This document shows, one piece after another, positions 11,060-24,063 of a DNA stretch of 64,000 bases (positions are counted from its first letter, which is position 1; every line of letters starts with the position of its first letter). The notes beneath the pieces were generated by a model that was not told where the DNA came from, did no database searches, and saw only the letters and a program-made list of their open reading frames with translations. Made by a program: the position numbers and the translations under genes. Source of the stretch: Allodiplogaster sudhausi (taxonomy: Eukaryota; Nematoda; Chromadorea; Rhabditida; Diplogasteridae); the NCBI GenBank assembly GCA_945643635.1, contig CALZFC010000020.1, positions 312,001 through 376,000 of the forward strand, in the 5' to 3' direction.

Positions 11060-12310
11060 GAATGATTTAAAGGACCCTTCTCTCTCCACAGAAATTTATG
11101 GTGACACAACTTGTGTGGGAGGTGAGGCGGATTACGCGCTGGAGTGTCAGACCGGTCCTTCGGCTGCACTTGGATGGCTTGCTGTCGGGCAGTTCCGCGG
11201 CTGGGGTGTCGTTTTTGGAAGGTCCGGATGTTAACTTTGTCCCAGGTGGCGTTGTGGCCTGGCCTCAGCTCGACGTGGACCTTGCTGCCGTCCGTCTTAA
11301 TGACGCGCACGGGCGTACCCGATCGGGGGGCGAGTTTGTTGCGGCGTGGTACTCCCCTGAGAAGCACTTCGTCCCCGGTCTGGATGTGCCTCGAGCGGGA
11401 GCGGTATCTCCGGTTGTAGTATTCCGCTTGGTCTTCTTGTGCGTGAGCGATGTTTCGCCTTACAGCGCTCCAGTTGTCGCGATGGCGTTTCTTGACGTGA
11501 GTCGAGTAGGAGTCCTGGTTCGTCCAAGTTCGCGTCGGAGTGCGTAATTTGTTGTCCTCTGACAGAACTGTTTCTCGTCCATAGAGCACTGAGAAGGGTG
11601 AGCGCTTGGTGATTGAATGATGCATTGTATTGATGCTGAACACAGCTTCCGATAGCACGACGTCCCAGTCTGACTGCGGCCATTGTCTCTTGCAGCGTGC
11701 GAATCGTTCGCTGTCCATTCGCTCTGTGTCGGTATGGGGTGGACGTCGTGTGTTCCACTCCTAGCCGCCTCAAGGTCTCCTCGAATTCTTTGGATACGAG
11801 GTTTGTTCCGCGGTCAGTTACCAACTGCCGTGGTGTGCCGTGTATATGGCAAATTCTTTTGATGAAGACATTCAGAACGGCTTTAGATGTGAGATCGGGG
11901 ATAGGCTCGGCGACCGTCCACTTTGAGAATGCATCCACGAACACGGCGATGTGTTGATAGCCGTTTTCGGTTTCCGGCAGAGGGCCGGCGATGTCGAGAT
12001 GCACTCGTTGCATTGGCGCTGACGGGATGTCAAAGTGGCCGAGAAACTCATGGCCCTGAGGGCGTGACTTTAGTCTCTGGCAAGTTTCGCATGTGCGGGT
12101 GAAAGTTGCGATATCAGAAGCCATTCCTCGCCATTTGAACCGGTCTCTGATAGCTGCTGTTGTTCGCTGCGTTCCGGCGTGCGAGCATCGTACGTTATGG
12201 TAGTGTTCAATGATTGAGGTGACGATCTTGTCTTCTCTTGGCAGGATGATCATTGGTACGTTCGATGCGTCCGGGACCTCCATGTCATATGCCGCTGGTG
12301 TATGACTCAT
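11060..12310 (-). mobile_element. Ty3/gypsy-type retrotransposon fragment: integrase region
   Basis: Two minus-strand frames together encode an integrase: an N-terminal HHCC zinc-finger region (about 12120-12210), a core with aspartates in the expected positions near 12000 and 11820, and the C-terminal segment (11060-11680). The frame changes near 11685, and two residues are missing beside the catalytic Glu, so the copy is inactive. No reverse transcriptase, protease or flanking LTR is visible. It lies in intron 2 of transporter copy A, antisense to that gene. Confidence 0.8.
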
Positions 12311-12740
12311 ATGGTTCCATAAGGTGTAGCGGGACGAGGGTCTCTCTGATGTCTCCTTTATTCCGCAAGGTTATAATCGCACGGCGGAGGGGAAAGGGCA
12401 GAGAGGGGAAGGGGGCAGCCGCCTCACACCGTGATGTCCTTTCACTCTGCCAGCCGGCTGAAACCGGCATGGCGCTGCCACCCTTTTGGGGTGGAGCTAT
12501 CTGACCTTTTAGTAGAGCGGCTGCCCTCTATGTTACAGGCTACCGTCGGCCATGATGTTCTGCGGAATGTACCCAAGCGTACATAGGCAGTTGAAGACCT
12601 TCTCGTAAAAGGTAGTCTGTTCCCTTTTGGCGCTCAAGAAGCTTCGTAGTTGAATACAAAATGAAGAAGTCTTTGTTGTCAACGCAGTCCCAGCCCACAA
12701 CATAGGGCTTGTCGGGATCACCAATAGGGACAGCTTCGTT

Positions 12741-13010
12741 ATGATGACAATAGTCAGGGGAGCACCACGCCGCAACAAACTTGCCCCACGATCGGGCACG
12801 CCCGTGCGCGTCGTTAAGACGGACGGCAGCAAGGTCTACGTCGAGCTGAGGCCAGGCCACAACGCCACCTGGCACAAAGATAACATCCGGACCTTCACAC
12901 CCCAGCCGCTGAACTGCCCGACAGCAAGCCATCCAAGTGCAGCCGAAGGACCGGTCTGACACTCCAGCGCTTAATCCGCCGCCGACTACGCGCCCAGGAC
13001 GACCACGTCG
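12741..13010 (+). mobile_element. Second, inverted copy of the integrase C-terminal end
   Basis: This stretch repeats the 3' end of the preceding integrase fragment (about 11110-11370) in opposite orientation with moderate divergence, including the run through TGACACTCCAGCGC. The two ends therefore form a tail-out inverted pair around 12310-12740, where I see no recognisable coding sequence. Confidence 0.7.
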
Positions 13011-13169
13011 TGAGCGGAAGAAGAATTATACAGACAACTACCTTTACTACTAACCAAAAACAAAAACACACACATATACCACTAACACAAGTAGACAGGA
13101 TTAACACTTTTTTTTTCTTTCTCTTTTCGTGTTCTGAACGATGTTAAATCCGGCTACTTATGTTAAATC

Positions 13170-13375
13170 GTTAGAGATTATCATGGAAAAATATTAAATT
13201 TGGGGAAAACAGAAATTTGTGGCAAAAAGAAGTAAAATTTGGGACAGAAATTATTTTGGGGCAAAAAAAAAGTAAATTTAAGGACAGAAAAAAATTTGGG
13301 GCAAAAAAAAGTAAATTAGGGACACGAAAATAATTTGGGGCAAAAAAAAAGTGAAATTTGGGACACAGAAAAGGT
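13170..13375. repeat. Degenerate tandem repeat, AATTTGGGGCAAAAAAAAGT-type units
   Basis: Four to five diverged units of roughly 45 bp (GGGACA, AAAATAATTTGGGGC, A-run, GTAAATT) follow each other. The Phe/Pro-rich frame on the minus strand arises from this repeat. Confidence 0.7.
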
Positions 13376-15926
13376 TTACCTAATGTTGGTTGCGCGCACA
13401 TTATGCTGGCGTTTAAAGCGAATGAGTTCTCTCTACTCTGACCGAACAGTATGGGAGCGCGCGTTCAAATCGCACACTTTTATTATTACTGTCGATAATT
13501 GGATGATTAATTTAATTGTAAGAAGAGGCGTATTAAAAACTTCAATGTTTGAGGAGGGTCCAATGAACGACTTCGCTTGTGCATGCGGCTCGGAGGATGC
13601 TCTAACTCCGAAGTATTCGCTGAAATGGGTTAGAAGCTATATGTGTTTTTTTTTCTTTGAAAACTCATCTTATATTTTATTCTTTTTTTAGGACGACGAG
13701 GACGATACAATCATCAGGCTGATCATGATGATTTGCTATCTGCTTCCTCTGATTCTGATGGTCATTTCGTACAGGTTATATGTGTATATATATAATATAT
13801 AGACTTCTTCTCTATTAGTGCCTCCTCCCTCCAGTAAAATTTCATGCATAAGCTGCATCAAAACGGATATTCCAGTGATGATTCCGTTTTATTCGAACTA
13901 TTATTCCATTTTTTTGAGAACAAGATGTTGTTGTCAAACATTTGTTGTTTCACTTTGCAAATTAGTATTCCTTTCTCTAGCAGAACGCCTCCCTCTTAAA
14001 GGGCGCACGCAGCCTTCAAATAGTGCCTGTCCCTCGCAAGGGTATTGAATGAAACATGTCTACGACTCGAATGTTTCCCGGCAGCAATTCACTTTTTGTT
14101 GTTCAGGGACCGTAAACGCTGTCTTCTCTATCTTCTTTTGGTGAGTGGCGGTCTCGTCGTGGTCAAGCTTGTCACCCCACACGCTCAAATCTACTTTAAG
14201 ATCGCATGTATCACACTCAACGTCGCCTGCAACTTTGCAAGTTTTTCTTCTTTTTCTTCAAATCGCATCTGTGCGTGTTGAAAATGGGAACCTCCTGGAG
14301 ACTTATTTAAAAGTTGATCATAACCCCTTGACAATCTCAAATGCCTAGCCAATTTTAGCATCCTCATGGGTACTTTTGTTCCTCTACTATGAATGAAACT
14401 AATTTGCATAGTACGAATTTGCATAATGTACTTTCAAAGTCTGTTAAACGCTGAGAATCCTTGTATCCTCTGCTTCCCGGGGATCAGAGGGGAACCTTTC
14501 TTCGCTCTCTTTCTTATCTGTTTGTACTTTGTCATTTATAATTCCAGTTACAAACCCCTGCTCCCATTTCTTCTAGGCCGAAAAGGCGGTGTGTTATACC
14601 TTGCTGTACGAGCTGCTTCCCACGTCAATGTGGTCGGTCTGTTCGAGATATTGTGAAATTGATTAACTTTCGTCACTTCTAACTGTTTCAATGATCATTC
14701 CATTGCACAGGAAAGAGCAAAAGTTAATTTTTTGTGTTAAGTGAATTGATAAATAAATAAAAAAATAAGTAAATCACTGCATTCAATGCAAATGAATTAA
14801 CCTCTGTTCTAGCTAAAGTAATTGATCCTCTTTTTAGCGCCTACCTTTTGGCCTTCCAACTCTCATTTGGCGTGATGGGTGAATTTCCAGTTTTCATGAT
14901 CGCAAAGTACTTTGGTTGGTTAGAGAGTTAATGATATATATATTTAAATCTTAATTTACACCCAATTAAACTCTCGCCCAGGTTGCCTCTCGATTGTATC
15001 GCAGCTTCAGTCACTATCATCTCGGCTCTGCTCGCAGTGTTAATATCTTTAAAAATATCGATTTATCTATGTTTTTCTTATTATTTAAAGGTTTTAACAA
15101 AATTGTAAAAGTGTTATTATTCTACTTTAGATCGATTGTAAAGATGACACTTGAGTATTTTTTAAATTAAAATTTTTACATTTAGCTTCGCTCCCAACTC
15201 GCCCTCGGCGATGCTTATTCAGCAGAATCACATGGCAGTCAGGGACTTCTTCATGAAGCTTCTTTCATCTCAGGGTACGCTTCATCATTAAAAACAACAA
15301 CATCAAGAAGAAACTTATATCAATCTGAAAAAGGAATGCTTGCATTCAATTAATACATTCGGAATGTTCCTTTCAGAATGTTACATTACACAATGTCACT
15401 CTGCAATACTATTTGTTTTACAGAACGCTCCGAAGAGAAAGCGCAACAGATTGCGGATGATCTTCAGGGCCGCGACAACGACTGCGAGCATAACCTGTGG
15501 CACTACGTGCGCAAGGTGTGAGGTTTGATGGTTTTGTAATATCTCGATTACGTAAGATTTCTATAATATAGTGCTTAAGTTACTTTAAGTTACTCATGTT
15601 TCCACATTCATGTCTTTCGTTGCTGTTAATCTATGCATTAATATTTCAGATGTTGTCGAGCCGCTCATTCATGTACATCGCCGTCGTCTATCTTGGATTG
15701 TTTGTAGCTTTTGTTCAGCAGAATTTTTATTTAGTTATTTTTCCAACAAATTACTCCCCTTGTCACGATTTAATGTTCGCGGGCGTAAATGATCAGGGCA
15801 AATTTACTACTCTACATTTTTTTAGCATTGCGAGCAGCGTGACGTATCGGACTGCAACATCGCCATTTCTCTCCGCTCCAATTGACTATCCAGTGGTTAG
15901 AGGGAAAAGAAAGAGAGAGAAAATGC

Positions 15927-16060
15927 TCTATTCTAGTGTAGGCGTCACACCGAATTATAGGCGTCCCATGAAAAATAAAGGCGTCCCATCAGTGAAAAAT
16001 AAAGGCGCCTCATGGCAATGGGAGGCCTATAATCCGATGGGACGCCTACACTAGAATAGA
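15927..16060. mobile_element. Foldback MITE-like palindrome, 134 bp
   Basis: A perfect 20-bp terminal inverted repeat (TCTATTCTAGTGTAGGCGTC) bounds the element. The inner parts (TTATAGGCGTCCCAT and ATGGGAGGCCTATAAT) pair imperfectly, so nearly the whole unit can fold on itself. It lies in the intron after the exon at 15826-15895. The corresponding intron of copy B (36050-36150) lacks it, so it inserted after the paralogues separated. No convincing target duplication is visible. Confidence 0.75.
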
Positions 16061-17929
16061 ACCGAGAGAGAGCTCTTTTATTGTTTACTTCTATTATTCT
16101 CTCGATATTCAGAAAACGGCTTCATGTCACTTTATCACCTATTCTCTTAAATCTCTTTAATATTGTCTTTTTTTGCTCAAAGGCGCAGGAGCACTTCTGT
16201 CGATTCCGATTGTTTTTTCCATGCAGTCTGCTTGGTCCGTTGAATTTTGTAGACAAGCCTAGTTTGTTGCCTCATTAAACTACCATCTTGCGCCTGAATC
16301 TTGCCTAATGGTAAGAACATAAAGACGGCCTGAAATAAAATAAAAATGTTTGTGTAACAATGCTTATTCCGCAACGTAATATCTCAATCTGCCAAAAATA
16401 CTCGTCTTTCAGTGCCGGCCGTGGCATCTTCCTGCCCCTGGCCAGTTCTCTCGGCGTGCTTGGCCTGATTGCCGCCTTCAACGCGAGCTTCTTCCAGCAG
16501 CAACACTCTTGCAACGCTACGGCTGCTACCTCGAGTTGGAGCCTGAAATTGACTTTTTTTTAAATTCTTCTTATCTTATTATAATGAAACTACGTATTTT
16601 ATGTATTAAAATATATACTGTAAGAACAAAGACATTTCAGATTCGTTCCTCTCCAGCTTGATGATCATTGCACTCGTGGCCGTTGGCAACAGCGCCATTT
16701 CGTTTGCGGGCGCTATCCTTCTGCGGACATCGCCGATTGTAATGCGGTACGTCGAATTTTGTGGATTTATATGATATGATATTATATATACATATATATG
16801 TAAATATAATAAAAAAATTTTCAGAGCTCCCCTCGTGATGCTGTTGCATTCTCTCATGGTTGTCGGTACACCAATCGCTATGAAAGTTCTGATTAACAAG
16901 GTGTTTTTCTATATCTTTTTTAGCGTGTTATTATTATTATTATTGTTTAAATGCAGACCAAGCATTTCTTGTGAGCTCGCCTTTAATGTGACTTTTGGTT
17001 CATTCCATTCTAGGAGAAAGAGTTTCATGCTTTCTTTGCAGAGCCCTCTGCTCACTTCGGCCTTCCTCTTCTTATTTCCTTGCATCGCGGCTCTCTGCAC
17101 TCTTTATCTCCGTCGACTGCCCGCGCATACGGTAACTTTTCTCCCAAAATTCAACTCCATAAATGTTAAATATGTCTAATTAAAAAACATTTTATATTTT
17201 GGAGGAAAAAATAGCCTGAAGCCGCTGTGAAAAAAACTTGTCCACGATCGCTGGCTTGCTTTTTGTCGACTAATATCTTGTATAGATCAATATTTCCTCA
17301 ACGTTCGACTCACTATTTCAGCTGGACAACATCAGCGACCTCCTTGAACTGTCGCGATCGAAGAAAAGAGCGGCCACCCATTCGAAATATCAATAGCAAT
17401 AATGAGCGGTCTTATTTCACTATTGTGCCCAAATCCCGACTATCGTTTTCCATTTATAAAGAAAGGATGTTTTGTTTACTTCTTATAACACAAATACAGT
17501 TGAGCGAAGCCCTTGTCGCGGCGACAGCCAGCAGCATTGGAGGCGTTGTATCGGGCCAATTATAGATGGATATTATGCGGACAAATGTCAACTTCGTTAC
17601 TTAATATTATCATTCATTATGATTTCTTGAAAAATATAACTCAATCAGCCTTGCAGAGCCTAAACTAGTCAACAAAACCCTTCTAAGAACTAATGCATTT
17701 TTCTCATCTGACTCTGAAATGTTCGGTGTCGATAACGAGTGAAGTCTCAAACAATTGCCTGCAATGCTCATGATAATCATACATATGTACGCTTTCCATT
17801 AGAAGACTTTTTCAATAGTGCAGTGTATTTTTCTGGTTTATTTCTTGTTGAACTTTCTCTTAAAAGTTTTACTGCCAAGTAGATGCATAAACTATTTTTG
17901 ATTTCACACCATCCACAAGACAAATGAGC

Positions 17930-18190
17930 TGATATCCTCCGGAGCCATTCCGGAAGATTCCATCAGAAAGCTGATCACCGACCGTTCGGGATGAGGGTAG
18001 ATGGCCATAATATGTAGCAGCCTAGCCTCCTCTTCTTCGTTGACAATGGAAAGATATGAGTAGAACAAATTATTTCGATTTCATAAATAAATTCTTCACT
18101 ATTGTGCACGTCAATTAATGAAATGATTTTCGTCGGGAGGTAAAATCGTTCTTTTGATAAAACCAACTGACTTACATCTCTGAAAGTCAA
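17930..18190 (-). pseudogene. Fragment related to the N-terminal region near 50.5 kb
   Basis: The minus strand carries ATGGAATCTTCCGGAATGG, then a CCGGAGGAT block, matching the segment around 50510-50580. The frame ends after about 19 codons at a stop, so only a remnant is present. Flanking similarity, including the GACTTTTTCAATAGTGCAGT tract near 17805 and 50404, shows that the duplication covers non-coding DNA too. Confidence 0.5.
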
Positions 18191-18399
18191 CTGTCGGGAT
18201 ATTTTCTATTTCCAATCACATACTTCGTTTCAACAATCCCTCGTGTATATTACCCACAGCTCGGTCCTTTTTGGATACAGAGGCTAATTAATCCAATTCA
18301 TCGCTGTAAATGTTGATTGGAATGTAAATATGGGTCCAATACCAACGTTTTATAAGATTATATTCTTCATACCTGAATCAAAAAGTAAAAAAAGGTTCG

Positions 18400-18480
18400 C
18401 TATCAAAGATGGCCCTCTTTGAGAGCGAACAATTGTTTAAAGGAGGGCGATCACCGAAAAGTCATTGCCGATTTATGAAA
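18400..18480. repeat. Short dispersed repeat (AAAGGAGGGCGATCACCGAAAA)
   Basis: The core motif occurs here at 18438 and, with one to three changes, at about 42762 and 48674 on the plus strand and 18935 on the minus strand. It is sometimes preceded by GAACAAT/TGTTTAA tracts. It looks like the end of a dispersed element, but no boundaries are defined. Confidence 0.5.
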
Positions 18481-19059
18481 CATCTTAGCTATTTTCGAAT
18501 AGTCTCGGGCATGAGGAAAAAGAAAAAGCAAATGAAAAGCACAAAAAAGGTTCCATATTCAAGTATAAGATGCTTGAAAGTACAAATTTTGAATGAATTT
18601 GTGATTGGTGTCAGTGCAAAATGGCACTCGATGGTAGATTAACGGCCACGTACCCATCCCGGGAAGATTAAATTTATAAATATTTCAAGACATTTTTTGG
18701 TTTATGCTTTACCACCTTTCTTATGTGAATTTTCTTGAGTAAGCTAAAGAATTTTAGGCAAAACAGTATCAAATTAGTTAACGAGCAATAACATATCGCT
18801 TCGAAAAAGAAACGGATTTTTCGAAACCAGCGCTACTTTAGTCTGCTTGTCTACAGTAATATTTTGAGTAATTAAATGGACTTCCGTTTGAAACCTTTGC
18901 ACGTTTGAACATACAATTGCAGTTTTTCGGTGATCGCCCTTCTTTAAGTAGCTCATTTTTAAAATATTTACTACAAGTTTTGTGGCGATGGTATTTACTA
19001 TCGGCTAGACTACTTGTCATAATGGTATTTTTTCTTTTGTGGGGCAATAGGGTTGAAAT

Positions 19060-20010
19060 TTTTGTATACTATTTTATATACTATACGTATAGATATTAGA
19101 AAGCGAAAAGCTTTTGAGAGTATGCATTGCGAATCTAGTCACGCATCCAGATCGGAGCTTTATAGTGTGGATTTGGAAGGAAAAGGGCGTAGAGAGAAGA
19201 GACTTTCAAGACTGTCGCATGAACTCTTTCTATTCATTCTCCATCTCAGCCATGAGCACCAGAGAATGGAAAGACCATTCGTCCCTGTAAGGCAGTAAAA
19301 TAATATCTTCTGTAGATCAATATTTCCTCAACATTCGACTCACTTTTTCAGCTGTACAACATCAGCGACCTCCTTAAAATTTCGCGACCGAAGAAAAGTG
19401 CGGCCGCCCATTCGAAATATCAGTTGCACTAAATGTCTCGTCAGTATGAGTTGTCCTATGTCAATGTAAGCCATAGAGAGATAGAAGAGAGAGAGAGAGA
19501 GGGTGAGAGAGTGAGAGAGAGGAATCCACCGGCCGCAGGAGACGGTGGCGGGCGCGGTGCTGGTGAACCTGACGGGCCTGCGGCCGCATCGCGACGCGCG
19601 TCCACACTTTCTGGCCATTCGCGCGACGTCCGCTCTCTATGACTGGCCGCCGCCGCTCGGGTCACTCATCCACTTGTACTACTTTCGTCGTCAGTAATAC
19701 TCTCATCATTCAGAATCTACTTTTTTTGATAAGTGCTATTGTACTTTTAAGAAAGATCAACTCTTCTGTAAAGAAAGTTCATTGTGCTGTTAGAAAAGTT
19801 CAATTGTACTGTTAACATTATTAAAGTTCTTCTATTCCCGGTATGCTTAAACATTTGTGCAGGGGAGGCCCGCCTCCTCGGCATGAAGATAGAGAACGGC
19901 CGAATCGTTGTGGTGAACTTCAAGTCGGCGGCTCATCACAACTATTATGGGCAGCGAGCAGTTATGGACAAAGTCATGGAGTCAGATGGAGAGGATGAGA
20001 GAGAGTGAGA
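19060..20010. pseudogene. Mosaic of three gene fragments
   Basis: Three pieces are adjacent. First, 19060-19300 (minus) is a copy of the terminal exon region of the 4.5-6.9 kb gene, keeping the ending MAEMENE and its stop. Second, 19310-19432 (plus) is a copy of the last transporter exon with its upstream TTTCAG. Third, 19540-20010 (plus) holds two alpha/beta hydrolase exons (AGAVLVNLTG and the RLLGMKIENG block ending EDERE). None has the rest of its gene. The hydrolase exons keep their mutual order and their intron. Confidence 0.7.
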
Positions 20011-20949
20011 AGGTAGATAAAGTTAGTGAGGGAGAGAGGGTGAAGGGGGAAGAGTGGGAGACGGAGAGAAAGAGAGAACGAGAAACTCTGCAGACGATAT
20101 CTCCGGGCTCGAGAAGATCAACTAGTCTCCACTATTCAATTCCAGCTGGTCTTGAGATTATGGTACTAAATATTAAATATTTTCCGTTTCGGCAGATATA
20201 AACATATCCAACGGGATAGGGCTGCATTTTATAAATGTACAGTACCGCTCAACGGATGCCGCGTCGGCTGTAGCGGAAATAGGCCAACTGGAATATTTCG
20301 CTTCAGAAAGCGTTTTCAGACAAATTACATATCATATGGGATCCTGGAGGTTTTCAGCACTTATTTCATTAATAAATTTTGAAAATAGATACAAATTTGT
20401 GAAATTTACATTTGGGTGAGGTACAGTGACATATTTGATTGTTTGACATTGTAGAGATACCAATCTTGTAATTTAATATATAAAAAAACACTTCGAAACA
20501 TTTCTGCTGTTTCAGTGACTCTTTTCCATACTACTCACTTTGTTTTTTTCCTTCAGCCTAGGAGTGGAGCCTAAAATTGTATAACTTGCTGCTAACAATA
20601 TTATTCAATTAAAGTATCTGTCTAGCGTCTGACGCACGCTATTTACTCACTTTGAGAGGAATACGAGACGATCGATAATCGAGAGGCAAGGAAAAATGCA
20701 TTAAGGATGAATCAGACATCAAATGGAAGCAATTCCTAGAATGAAAATGAATGGAGGAAAAAAGGACGTATGTACATGCATACTTGCATGCATTCTGCAT
20801 TTTTACATACTATATGTACATACATATCGCTGAGGTCAGGCGCACTTATTCAAATTTTCTTTTTTTTTCATTCCAGCATTTCTCACAATCACTCTTTCTT
20901 CCACTTTTATCGTTGGGCGGTTGTTCTTCAGGTGAGTTGATATTTATTG

Positions 20950-23900
20950 ATGCTATGATTTTTAAATTCCTTTAATATTCTATTAATAAGTACTGCGAAA
21001 TGAAACTTACTTTTCCTTGAGGAATGCTTTTCCGCCAGCTGGCCCGGCTGCCTTCTCAGTCATTCCGCATCTCCAATGGTCTTCTGCAGTTCCGCTCTGC
21101 CAGTCCCTCCTTCTCCACTTCTTCTCCGGCCCAGGAGCACACGCTCACCACAAAATCGGTAGGCTTTCCATGTTAAATCAGCCACTAGAAGAATCCCTAG
21201 CGAGGATATGATTGCCATGTGACTTTTCTTTCTATCTCTCTCGCTCTCTCGCTCTCTCCTCAACCCCATTTTCGAAGGCTGATAAATTTGACTGTATATT
21301 CCATGACTTGTGTTTCTTCAGAAGTCACTGATACGTGATTCCTCGGATGTCTTCGCGATGCCACAACATGCAAAATATTGGCTGGAAAACATTAGGTACC
21401 TTTTGGGTCCTTTTTGTGGCACTTTAGAAGTGAGTTAATATTGAAAAAGGAGAAAGTGGAATTAGTAGTGTGTGCGCTTCTTTCCTTGGTTTATGATAGC
21501 AAATGTTTAAATGACATTAAAGGACACAGCGCCATCCGGAGCAACACGCGGAACCGTCGTCTTCATGCACGGGGCATTCGGCTCGAACTAATTCTTCAAG
21601 TATGGGATATTAGTCATAGGAGGGGTCGTTGACTCCTCTCCAAGACCAGTTCCTATGACTGCCGTTTACTCACAATAGAAAGCGTCCTTGACTCCTCCTT
21701 ACTCTGTTCATCTTCAGGCACATCACTTCATTCCTTGTGAAGAAGAAAATTCGTGTCATCGGAATCAACCTTCCCGGTCACGGGCTCAGCGAAGGTTCCA
21801 GTTATTTCCAGTTTGGCCTATTTTGAAACGTTCGATTAACGTTGAATTTCTTTGGCAAATATTGAAACAGGTTTTTTCCGCATAAGCATGATTTTTTTGC
21901 AGATTCGCCTGCCCTGCGGTTCGACAAATTTGAAATCAACGAATTCACTCAGGTATTATTATTTTATTTTTTTTTGCCAAGCAAGTTTTTCAAAGAAATC
22001 ATGGAATTAAAGAAAGGGGACAAAATCTTGCTAGATTCACCTCGATCGACAAGGCATCCAGTGGCCCATCGTCTTCGTCGGCTTCTCGCGAGGCTGCGAG
22101 AACGCACTCCAGCTGATGCCCGTGAACCAGGTCATTCGAAATAGCGATTCATCTCGATTTATTGATCAATTACCGCAATCAAATATGTTGATTAAAAAGA
22201 CACAAAAAAGAACAATTCATTTGCTACATAAAAGAAAGTACAGCCGGGCCGAGTCCTTTGGCCCGACGGGCCGCGTATCCCATTGCCAACCTCTGGAGAG
22301 AGAGAGAGAGAAGAGAGGGAGAGAGAGACAGAGTGAGAGAGTGAGAGAGAGAAAAAGAGGAATCCACCGGAAACAGGAGACGGTGGCGGGCGCGGTGCTG
22401 GTGAACCCGACGGGGCTGCGGCCGCATCGCGACGCGCGTCCACACTTTCTGGCCATTCGCGCGACGTCCGCTCTCTATGACTGGCTGCCGCCTCTCAGGC
22501 CACTCATCCACTTGTACTACTTTCGTCGTCAGTAATACTCTCTTCTTTCAGAGTCTACTTTTTTGATAAGTGCAAATGTACTATTAAGAAAGTTCAACTC
22601 TACTGTTAAGAAAGTTCATTGTACAGTTAAGAAAGCTCAAGTTTACAGTTAAGATTGTACTCAAATGTACTTTTAAGAAAGTTCATTGTGCTGTTAGAAA
22701 AGTTCAATTGTACTGTTAATATGATTAAAGTTCTTTTAATCAAGGTATGCTTCCACATTTGTGCAGGGGCCGCCCGCCTCCTCGACATGAAGATAGACAA
22801 CGGCCAAATCGCTGTGGTGAACTTCAAGTCGGTGGCGCATCACAGTTATCCAGGGCAGCGAGCTGTTATGGACAAAGTCATGGAGTCAGTTGGAGAGGAT
22901 GAGAGAGAGTGAGCCCTAGAGAAGTGGGAGACGGAGAGAAAGAGAGAACGAGAAAGTGAGGGAAAAAGAGTGAACGACAGAAATACAGGAGTTGGTATGG
23001 TACTAGTAATCGTCTGTCCTTTCATGCAGATCACCTGAGAAGCAGCGTGTTCTTGTCGCCTTCTCCGGCAAGGACAAAAATGTGGAGCCGGCCATTTCGG
23101 AGGAGTTCGTTGCCGCTCTCCGCGATTGTGTTCACTTGGTCACTTGGCATCTGCGATTGTCGACTTATTTAATGTTTTCATATTTTATTGTCTATTTCCT
23201 TATCAAAAATAATTGTTTCTAAAACAATTTAAAAGAAATGTACAATATTTCAGGTGGGCGAAGGCAAGGAAAAGGAGCCCGAGCAGAAAGTGATTGAGCA
23301 AATGAAGACGGTTAGTTTTTTTTTTATTATTTATTTATCCTTATGTTGATGCACTCTCCATTTTTTTCTGAGTTGGGTATATGCAACAATGTATTTTTTT
23401 CTTCGTTTTAAGGCATTCAGCGGTGGACGTCGCAGTGTTTCAGTCAAGTTCTTGGAGGAAATTCACGCCCTGCCGGTGGGCATTCTGAATACAAAACACT
23501 GAGCCGCAAACTATATTTAGAATTATATTCATTATGTATTTTCGCATCCAAATGTCTATCTCTTTTTTAGAAGTTTCGTGCCTTCTTCATCGCCGAGGGA
23601 ATCGATGCAATCATCGAGTCAACTGCACAGCGTGGCAAGTGAAGTCTTGCCCAGAATGTATTCCCCCTTTGTCTTGTAAACAGGCATCATCATCATCCTG
23701 TTCGCATTCCTCTCCTCCGCCGATAAAGCCTCCGGGCCCATGCCCTTCCCCGTCGCCTCGTTCCTTTTCTCTGCATCACCATCGAATGACTCTGCTTGAT
23801 AAACTCTTCTCTCTCGACCCTTGTCGCCTGGGGAAGCAACAAGATTATTAGAAGAAACAACAAACATTCACTCAAGCAAAATGTCACAAAGAGAACCAAG

Positions 23901-24063
23901 AGGGAGACCGCTTACTATGAGCATATCTATGTTGACAGGCACGCTCATATTCAATTCATACCGGAAGACAGTGTAGCTTTGGGAAAAGACTGCTTTAAGT
24001 AAAACTAGTGAACGTATGTTGGGGGGAAACTTGTCTGCGGGGAGTCTAATTTTCTTATGGCTA
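20950..24063 (+). repeat. Left arm of large inverted repeat
   Basis: Reads nearly identically to the reverse complement of 25156-28705, introns included. The arm ends are recognisable by CTATTAATAAGTACTGCGAAAT (outer) and ATTTTCTTATGGCTA (inner). About 1.1 kb of unrelated sequence (24064-25155) separates the arms. This arm lacks about 250 bp that is present near 28070-28320 and another block of about 210 bp present near 25495-25705. Confidence 0.85.
21024..23642 (+). pseudogene. Alpha/beta hydrolase copy 1 (DUF1057-like), broken
   Basis: Exon order equals that of the intact inverted copy at 25795-28634: a 45-codon exon with a basic, Ser-rich mitochondrial-type N-terminus (21024-21158), then HGAFGS, GINLPGHGLSEG, the nucleophile elbow GFSRGCENAL, VLVNPTG, and the final exon ending AQRGK and TGA 23640-23642. 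Two lesions disable it. In exon 3 a CAA codon of the other copy is TAA here (21589-21591), directly after the HGAFGS oxyanion-type motif. In exon 2 the second half and its donor are deleted; the sequence jumps from GATGTCTTCGCGATGCC straight into intron material. Downstream exons remain open, so the damage is recent or is masked by gene conversion with the other arm. Confidence 0.75.

Larger units (their letters stand above)
10378..17396 (+). pseudogene. MFS-like polytopic transporter, copy A (probably damaged)
   Basis: Exons in order: 10378-10462, 10733-10839, 13692-13774, 14107-14236, 14577-14632, 14838-14918, 14982-15038, 15186-15274, 15424-15515, 15650-15699, 15826-15895, about 16164-16310 (disputed), one ending in the Asn-rich loop near 16530, 16641-16746, 16825-16900, 17042-17131 and 17322-17396. 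The product is about 500 residues with roughly twelve hydrophobic segments. ELLPTSM resembles the PTxxR motif of major facilitator transporters, and a hydrophilic loop (EKAQQIADDLQ) splits the protein. The substrate is unknown. Exon 12 has probable lesions: the position matching copy B's acceptor CAG reads TAT, and TAG 16260-16262 replaces Leu if the exon runs to the GTAAGA donor at 16311. An alternative donor at 16235 would avoid the stop. Intron 4 uses a GC donor. Confidence 0.6.

Noticed and set aside
11098..11547. 149-codon plus-strand frame
   Set aside because: It is antisense to the integrase C-terminal region, which has family signatures.
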